Positions 57,719-64,000 of a stretch of DNA of 64,000 nucleotides are shown here, piece after piece; the first letter of the stretch is position 1, and the number at the start of each line of letters is the position of its first letter. Source of the stretch: Hyaloperonospora brassicae (taxonomy: Eukaryota > Oomycota > Peronosporomycetes > Peronosporales > Peronosporaceae); contig CANTFL010000086.1 of NCBI GenBank assembly GCA_947650285.1, positions 620,001-684,000 on the forward strand, in the 5' to 3' direction. Under the pieces are notes generated by a model. The model worked only from the letters and a program-made list of their open reading frames with translations. It had not been told where the DNA came from and ran no database searches. A program made the position numbers and the translations under genes.

Positions 57719-58211
57719 CCACCGCCGTTTCATGTGATTGCATCACCTCGAAGAGATTCTCGCTGACCCGATCGCGATCGAATGCTTGCAGCAAGGCCCC
57801 ACAGTTCTAGTCTTCCTAGTCTGTCCATGTCGGATCACCAGACCCCCTTCACTGCACCAACTACTGGCGTCGGACCCTTCCAAAACGGTTTTTCTTACCG
57901 AATCGCACATCCATTATATTCTCTACTTCAAATTCATCTTCATCTAATGTGCGCTCCCAGCTGTCTTCCGGTAGCACGGCTTCGTCGAAATCAAGGCAAT
58001 ACGCTTCCTCAACACTCAGCTGGTGTTTTGGCCGATCCGGGAAGTTCTTGACTCGCTTGAGCTTGGATATATGTACCATTGAGAACAATTGATACTGAGT
58101 GCCCAAAATCTCCAACTGCACCGCGTGTCTTCCGCAAAGTTCCTTTACCCGAAATGGACCATTCCACATATGTGCCAACTTTCGGGCGTATTCTTCTTTT
58201 ACTCGATCCAA
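57719..58211 (-). pseudogene. C copy 2 integrase C-terminus and degraded chromodomain
   Basis: Protein identical to copy 1 from MDRVKEEYARKLAHMWNG to RFGRVRRQ, ending at the same stop (57861). Further stops in the chromodomain remnant are shared. Confidence 0.8.
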
Positions 58212-58610
58212 ACAGCGCCATACTTGCGATCCAACCTCGATCTCGTGTGATCCTTCATCAGTATCGTGTCGGTCGGTCCAGTCTTCGATCGCGATCCGTA
58301 GACGATCGTTAACGACTTCTCTCGCTCGTTGATACTGACACTATATATGGTATTGCCATCTCCGGGGTTCTCGATCCCGTCGTTTGGTGATACCCAAGGG
58401 CGAAGTCGCTTCCAACGTCGGTCGTGGGTCCCTAACGTGGATCAGGTAGAGAGGCTTATCTCCTCGCACACGATCCTGTGTCGTATTGATGGCGAACGTC
58501 AACCTCTCGGCCTATTCGTCCCAGCCCTTCTGATTTGTATCCATGACGTACATTTTCAAAGCTCTCGTCAGTGTTTGCACCATTCGTTCTGCTGTCCCAC
58601 TCGCTTGAGG

Positions 58611-59255
58611 TCAGTACGCCATGGTTGCACGTTGTCTCTGCCCCGCGATCCGATTGAACGCTGGAAAGAAATCGGACATGAAATCCGGCTCTCGGTCGTG
58701 GCGGATCGCTTCACTGGCCCCAAATATTCGAAACACACACTCCTCGTAACTCTCAGCGATCGTTTGTGCAGTTCTGGAGGAGCTCGCCTTGGCGATCACA
58801 TACCTTGAGAACAGATCCACCCACAACAACATCTCGTTGTTTCCTTTAGAAGATCGCAATAGTGACGGTATGTGATTCATTGCGATTATCTGAAACGGAT
58901 AAGTGGCTTGAACATTCCCCGGAGATTTGCCGCGAAGAACAGGCTTTCCTTTTCTCGTCGTGCAATCATCACATTCTCCCACATAACGCTGGACACTTCG
59001 ATAGAGTCCTCTCCAGTGAAAGTTAGACCGGATTCGTTGGTATGTTTGGCCTATTCCTTGGTGGCCGCCCTCCAGACTGGTGTGGTAGTGATATAGGAAA
59101 TCTTGCTGCAGAAGTTCTGCTATCACCAAACGAACCAACTCCACCCGATAATCCGGATCTTTCGTTGATCGAGGGCAGAAAAACAATAGTCCGCTCTCGT
59201 CTACTTCATATTCGGACGCGATTCGAGCACATAGTTTCGCTTCTTCAACACTCAA
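58611..59255 (-). pseudogene. C copy 2 integrase
   Basis: Identical in protein sequence to copy 1 over 214 codons, including Asn at the first catalytic position (IAMNHI) and the TGA after RATMAY. The copy was therefore already inactive before the two loci separated. Confidence 0.87.
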
Positions 59256-59509
59256 CTTTGTTATGTCCTCGATCAGGAATTTCTATAGGTTGGCGATCCA
59301 CCTCTCCTCTTCCTGTGTTTACTTAATTCTCTCGATTGTGACATGTCGAACGAATTCCTCTTGTAGTACTTCAGGCGATCGCCGTCTCCTTACGGCTGAT
59401 CAAGTGACGGCAGCTATTTTCACGACCGGATCGACACTTTTGCGTGTCAACAACTCGTCCAACCGGTTCAACGAACATAAATGCTGACAATCTTGGTCGG
59501 ATGACGCGA

Positions 59510-60261
59510 TCGAGTCTTGCTTTTATTGCAAAGCCTTGCTTGCCAATCGATCGGCACTCTGATTCAAGTCCCTCTCCATGTGTAGAAATTCATGGATCGG
59601 CCACGATCGAAGCTTCTACATAGTCTTATGACGTAAGAATTGCAATCCGGGCGCCTTGCGATCGATTCCTACGCGCATCTGCCTGATCACTAAGTTAGAA
59701 TCGCCACAAATGATGATACGCCCCCGCGTTCGATCGTCCAAGAGATCAAAACCTAGTAGCAATCCACGGTACTCAGACTCGTTCACTGCCAAGCCCATCG
59801 CCTATTCGGCTGCAGCAGTCACTATCTTCCATTCTGGGAGCTTCCATACAATTGCGCTATATACCCCGCCTTTTCGTTGAATCCGGGCCGATCCATCAAA
59901 CCTGACCGCCCAAAGACTTTCACCCTTCCCCACCGTTGGTGATGGCATGATTATAGTATGTTTCGGCCGTTTACGAAGGGCGATCGCGATCAACATCTCG
60001 TCAGCTTCGTCGCGCGGGGTTATGCTGGCGGCGAGTGTACCAAGTATTTCATCTTCTCCCTCTTCACACTTCTTGATCTCTAGCGTACAGTTTGATAACA
60101 GCGCCGCTCATCTCCCTAGCCTCCCATTCAGTCCTGAAGATTGTACTATCCAAGCCAACGTCGAATGACGCGTGATCACCTTGACTTGTCGCGCAACCAG
60201 CATAGTGTAGTCGATATCCAGGATACGCAGCAGAGCTAAAACTTATTTTCCACCATTCCAT
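59510..60261 (-). pseudogene. C copy 2 RNase H
   Basis: Same layout as copy 1 with a few replacements (LLDDRTRG for LLADRTRG; SNLVIR for SNVVIR; QRKGGV for QQKGGV). The same TAG separates the DGSAR and NESEYRG parts. Confidence 0.78.
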
Positions 60262-60300
60262 ATTAAATCTCGTTGGTTTTTAGCGTTCGGCTTGTGAACG

Positions 60301-61800
60301 TTACGTGCCAGTATATTGCATCGTGTTCTTGTAGCAAAGCTGCAAAACTGCCCATTTAGTAGCATAGACCACGACCACTGGATAGCGATCCGGATCGATA
60401 TGTTTACGAATCGGAGTCTTAGCTGTCTTATATTTCAGCATAGTGAACGAAATCGTCGCTTTTTCCCATTGGCTAAGGTCCGTTGAGTTCAGGTATCCCC
60501 CTGTCACACAGAAAAATGCAGGATCGCCCCCTGTAACACCGATTCGATCTGGGTCGCTATCACCTTGATCTTTCTGATCGTCAACCCTCTTTTTATTCTG
60601 TTTAGGTGACTCCATCTTTTCCGTGCAGCGGATTTCGTGGTAATCGGCTTTGCGTAGTTCATAGAGCACTGATGCGTATATTGCAAAGTCTTCAATGAAT
60701 CGGCTATAGTAATTAAAACTTTCTAGGAACGACTGCACCAACCGCAGCGTTCGAGAAAACGGGATATTAACCAGCGATCCAAGATCCTTTGGATAGGCTT
60801 CCAATCCAGCGAGTGGTATTTGATGACCGAGATAGTCCACCTCGCGCCGTCCCCAAGTACTTTTGGTCAGTCTGATCGACAAATTCCACTTGTCGCATAC
60901 ACGTAGCAAACCGTCTACTCTTTCATATCTGTCAGTCCACGATGTAGCTGTGATCAATATGTCATCGATGCACGATCTTCGATCTAGCACAGAAGGTGTC
61001 TGACTGGTGGTCACTTCTCTTTCTGTGAACACGTCGGTCCGTTTGGACGACTCCATAGAGGGGGTGTCTGGATCAGCACCGATCTTCCAATAGCTAGACA
61101 ATGCATTGTCGATCAGGCGTTGGTAAATCTGCGGAGCATTTATAACCTAAACGGCATCCGTAGCCACTCAAACAAGCCTGATAACGTAATGAATGCGGAA
61201 ATACTTCTTGCTCGTTCCATCATCTCCACCACCCAAAACCCGCTTGTCATATCCAGATAGCAATATACATTGCTGTGTCCATGTCTTGAAGTATTTCGCT
61301 GATCAATGGCATTGGATAGACCATCAGTCTTTTTAGCTGATTCACTCGTCGATAGACAGATGCACAATCGAATGTCTTCGTCATTCTTCTTGATAATTAG
61401 GACGATCGGAAAACCCATGGTGATATGGAAGGTCGAAAAATCTTGGCTGATAGCAGTCCTTTGATCGAATCCGCTAACTTTTCACGAAACTTGAACGCTA
61501 CTTGCCGTACTCTCTGTGCGATCGGGCTCGCTCCTCCCACGTCAATATCGCATATCGCCCCCCCCTTCGTGCGGCTGGAGGGAGTGCGTTCCCTTTACCA
61601 ATCAGAAGGTGCTTGTTTCTCCAGATCAGTTGTCTCAATCGTCCCTGGTCATCACTCAGCGGGACGTCCGGATCGCCTACGTGAATATCGTCAATCGTAA
61701 CTTCGGCAGTAGGAGTAACAATGGCAGGCAATAACCTCCATGTGTTGATCATCATCTTCGGCGTACAGTTCCCCACTTTCATGACGATAGGTAGAGACAT
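60301..61800 (-). pseudogene. C copy 2 reverse transcriptase
   Basis: Same frame changes as copy 1. Additional N-terminal sequence extends to about 61800 (MSLPIVMKVGNCTPKM...TPTAEVTIDDIHVGDPDV). A single-base difference near 61356 makes the GFPIVLIIKKNDEDIRLC stretch continuous with the following domain, unlike copy 1. The CIDDIL active-site variant is shared. Confidence 0.85.
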
Positions 61801-62245
61801 CCCGTATCTTATTTTATAATGTCATCCTACTGGACATGGCTCTTCATCGATCTTTACCTCTAGTGAAAGGCCGGTCTCTTTCTTGGGGTAATTGCTGGCT
61901 CCGTCGCTCGTCGCATGTTCTTAAATCATGTTAACCACAGGCAGTACGCTTGTTTATCGATGATCAACTTGTATGCCATCAATCATGTCACGCTATCCGT
62001 CATGCAATTGATTGGTGTTCCTGTCCTTATTCATTTCACCTCCTTTCATTGGACCCTCGGGTACTCGATCGCCTCCGTCCGTCTCCTCGATCGTGTTAAC
62101 GACACGTGGTAGTGGCACTATACGCGGAACAACTTTCGCGTCTCGGATCGGGCTGTCCGTTGATACCATATCCCTCGTTCAATTGTCGACTTAAAACCTT
62201 CGTCAACGTAAAGTATGGTGGGTGACCCACAAGCGGACCAGCGTA

Positions 62246-62962
62246 TTAGGGTGGCAGTTCTTCCTCTTTTTCTGTCGTTGCCTTAAACGCTAGATTCTGC
62301 CCCTCGTTGTAACGTCGTGATACAACCGAGACGTAGCCTGGGTATTGAGGTAACATATTGGCAGCCATAATCCAACCGAAAGACGGTCCGCGATCGAGGG
62401 CAAATTCTGTATCGCTGAGATTTGTCAGATGCAAGTACTTGATCCGATCCATCCTGGTGGTCAAGGTTGGTATCCATGTTGGATCGCGCCTCACCCATAG
62501 CTTGGAGTTAGACTGGGTATTGCCGATCATCATCTCTGTCGATCTACCGACAGTTAGAACTACATGCTGGTCCGGGATCACGATCGGCTGCATGGATGAT
62601 CCGTACAGAGATCTGCGTCCTGCTAGACAAATCCCCACTTCATCCGGCAAAACCAGCGCCCCATTCGCTAAATCCAGACGTATATCTGCGGGTACCATGA
62701 AGTCCATACCTAGGATCACCTCTTGACCCACTTGATCACCCACCCACACAGCAAAATACTATACCAGCGATCCATTGAAGGTGATCTTGATCTGGGTACG
62801 TCTTTCGGTCATGTACTTGTTCTCACCTATCCCCACACACTCCGGTTTTTTTATTCTCGTCGATGACGAATCCTGCCTTACGAGCAAAGGCAGTATCCAC
62901 GATCGAGATCTCCGCTCCCGATTCAAGTAGCATTGTGGCCTTTTCGTTGTTAATATTTCCAA
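62246..62962 (-). pseudogene. C copy 2 protease
   Basis: The retropepsin N-terminal half reads ATMLLESGAEISIVDTAFARKAGF, with Glu (codon at 62923-62925) where the catalytic Asp of D-S/T-G-A belongs. After frame changes it continues ECVGIGENKYMTERRTQIKITFNGSLV and VGDQVGQEVILGMDFMVPADIRLDLANGALVLPDEV (ILGMDF box). The active-site change alone would inactivate it. Confidence 0.82.
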
Positions 62963-63031
62963 CCACTTTAGCTTGCTTGAACCATTTCACTGGTGTATGG
63001 TATTATCAATATCCCCTTGACTCGCCCAGTG

Positions 63032-63975
63032 CTAAGACAAGTTCCATCTTGGTGGGCTATCGGGCGTACTCATCATGTCGTCTAACAATCGAAATGGAAC
63101 GCAGACAATTTGAAAAATCACATGTGTTATGTAGATCATCCTGTTTGTCGTCGCTTCCGTCGACCAACTTCCTCTGCACAAATGCATATATGCAGAGCCT
63201 AGAACGCTCGACTCGCACCAGATTCCAACCTGGCGAGCGTCCTGATTTAGCATCTTCTCGGCTTGTTCCGGCAACATCGCTGCATGCCTGGTAGGCACAT
63301 ACCACTGACGGATTATGTTGTAGAACTGTTCCATCGGGCACTTTTCTTCCTCGTGGACGTCCTTGCATACGGAACACAGGTAGTAGCACTTGTCCGCAGG
63401 ATGGCCCTTACGTCTACACTTCTGACACGTAAGTCTCTTCCAACATCCGCGATCGTCATGTCTCTTCGATCCACAGTGCGTACACAAAGTTTGAGAATTC
63501 TACGATCGTAGCATCTCTCTTGATAAAGTCTCTCATTTTGGACGATCGGGTCTCCAGGCTTCTGAGCACGATCTGCAGTTGCAGCCATGTACACATTGCG
63601 TCGATCCGAGTCAGTATCCGATCCGCCGGAATTAACTTCTGATCCACTGCTCTCGCTTTCCACGTGGATCGCTCTCACGGCCCGGGCCGGTTTCGCTGGT
63701 AGTTGGGCCGCCTGTGACATAAGACGCTGTCGAAATTGACTCGACCGCATAGAGGCGCGAGCTTCTGGTACTTCCATATTGTCGCATTCTTGCATAGTTT
63801 CTTCACGACCGTCTGCATCTCCAAGGCGTAAAATTGTCAACATTCTCGCCAGATCGCGATTGTCCAGGGTACCAATGTAATGATTCACATGTTCCTTGCG
63901 GGTGGCAGACGGTCCATCTCGTATCGGCATCTTCGCACGGATCGCGACCACATTTAGACGGTACAAGTACTTCAA
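63032..63975 (-). pseudogene. C copy 2 Gag with zinc knuckles (5' part outside the window)
   Basis: 63975-63313 reads KYLYRLNVVAIRAKMPIRDGPSATRKEHVNHYIGTLDNRDLARML and VESESSGSEVNSGGSDTDSD. 63487-63032 in another frame contains CTHCGSKRHDDRGCWKRLTCQKCRRKGHPADKCYYLCSVC, two CCHC-type knuckles (CX2CX4HX4C, CX2CX4HX4C). The Gag core is upstream, past the right edge. Confidence 0.85.
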
Positions 63976-64000
63976 TGGAGTTTCGTTCGATCGCTTACGG

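Larger units (their letters stand above)
57562..64000 (-). mobile_element. Family C gypsy element, copy 2 (runs off the right edge)
   Basis: Minus-strand element with pol at 57700-61770, protease at 62246-62960, zinc knuckles and Gag at 63032-63975; the 5' end lies beyond the window. Pol matches copy 1 at constant offset. The whole element is rich in GATC: 15 occurrences in 60301-61130 by direct count, against about 3 expected. Confidence 0.92.

Overview
The window reads as nuclear DNA of an oomycete, most likely a Phytophthora or downy-mildew relative (Peronosporales). The host genes are compact with 60-100 bp GT-AG introns. The rest is Ty3/gypsy and Ty1/copia debris of the type that fills oomycete genomes. 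The genus cannot be fixed from the sequence alone.

Host genes lie in two islands. At 0.3-5.0 kb there is a five-exon histidine acid phosphatase (+), a three-exon WKF-domain (C7orf50-like) nucleolar-type protein (-), an unidentified open exon (-) and a two-exon L-type lectin cargo receptor (-). At 12.0-14.4 kb there is a complete 14-exon histidyl-tRNA synthetase (+) with a Cys in place of a normally conserved Arg. The splice models were built by hand from reading frame, GT-AG borders and family motifs. Between the islands (5.0-12.0 kb) lies AT-rich DNA with one weak secreted-protein candidate and one cluster of inverted repeats.

Element A (15483-23481) is a full-length gypsy element on the minus strand. 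It has 390-bp LTRs, a 5-bp target duplication (agttg), a primer-binding site, a polypurine tract, and Gag, protease, RT, RNase H, integrase and chromodomain. Gag-pol is broken by stops and frameshifts, yet a 508-codon ORF on the opposite strand downstream of pol is intact. The whole element, LTRs and coding sequence alike, is tiled with short, mostly perfect inverted repeats, often one every 25-50 bp. This is the most unusual signal in the window.

From 23.5 to 32 kb there is AT-rich DNA with a tRNA-like (SINE-type) sequence, a decayed LTR related to that of element A, and a heavily decayed copia pol (minus, about 28.4-31.5 kb). Gypsy relic B (minus) fills 32.1-36.8 kb. A solo LTR lies at 36.9-37.4 kb and an orphan gag relic (+) at 37.7-38.7 kb.

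The last 25 kb holds two copies of gypsy family C (minus), in direct orientation. Their pol regions (41.1-45.3 and 57.6-61.8 kb) are nearly identical and show no net indel over about 3.8 kb. A second gypsy element, B2 (46.8-53.0 kb, minus), and a gag relic D (+, 45.4-46.6 kb) lie between them. Family C is strongly enriched in GATC. C copy 2 and, less certainly, B2 also show an antisense, coiled-coil-rich reading frame beyond or across the end of pol. An antisense accessory protein may therefore be a shared trait of these oomycete gypsy lineages.
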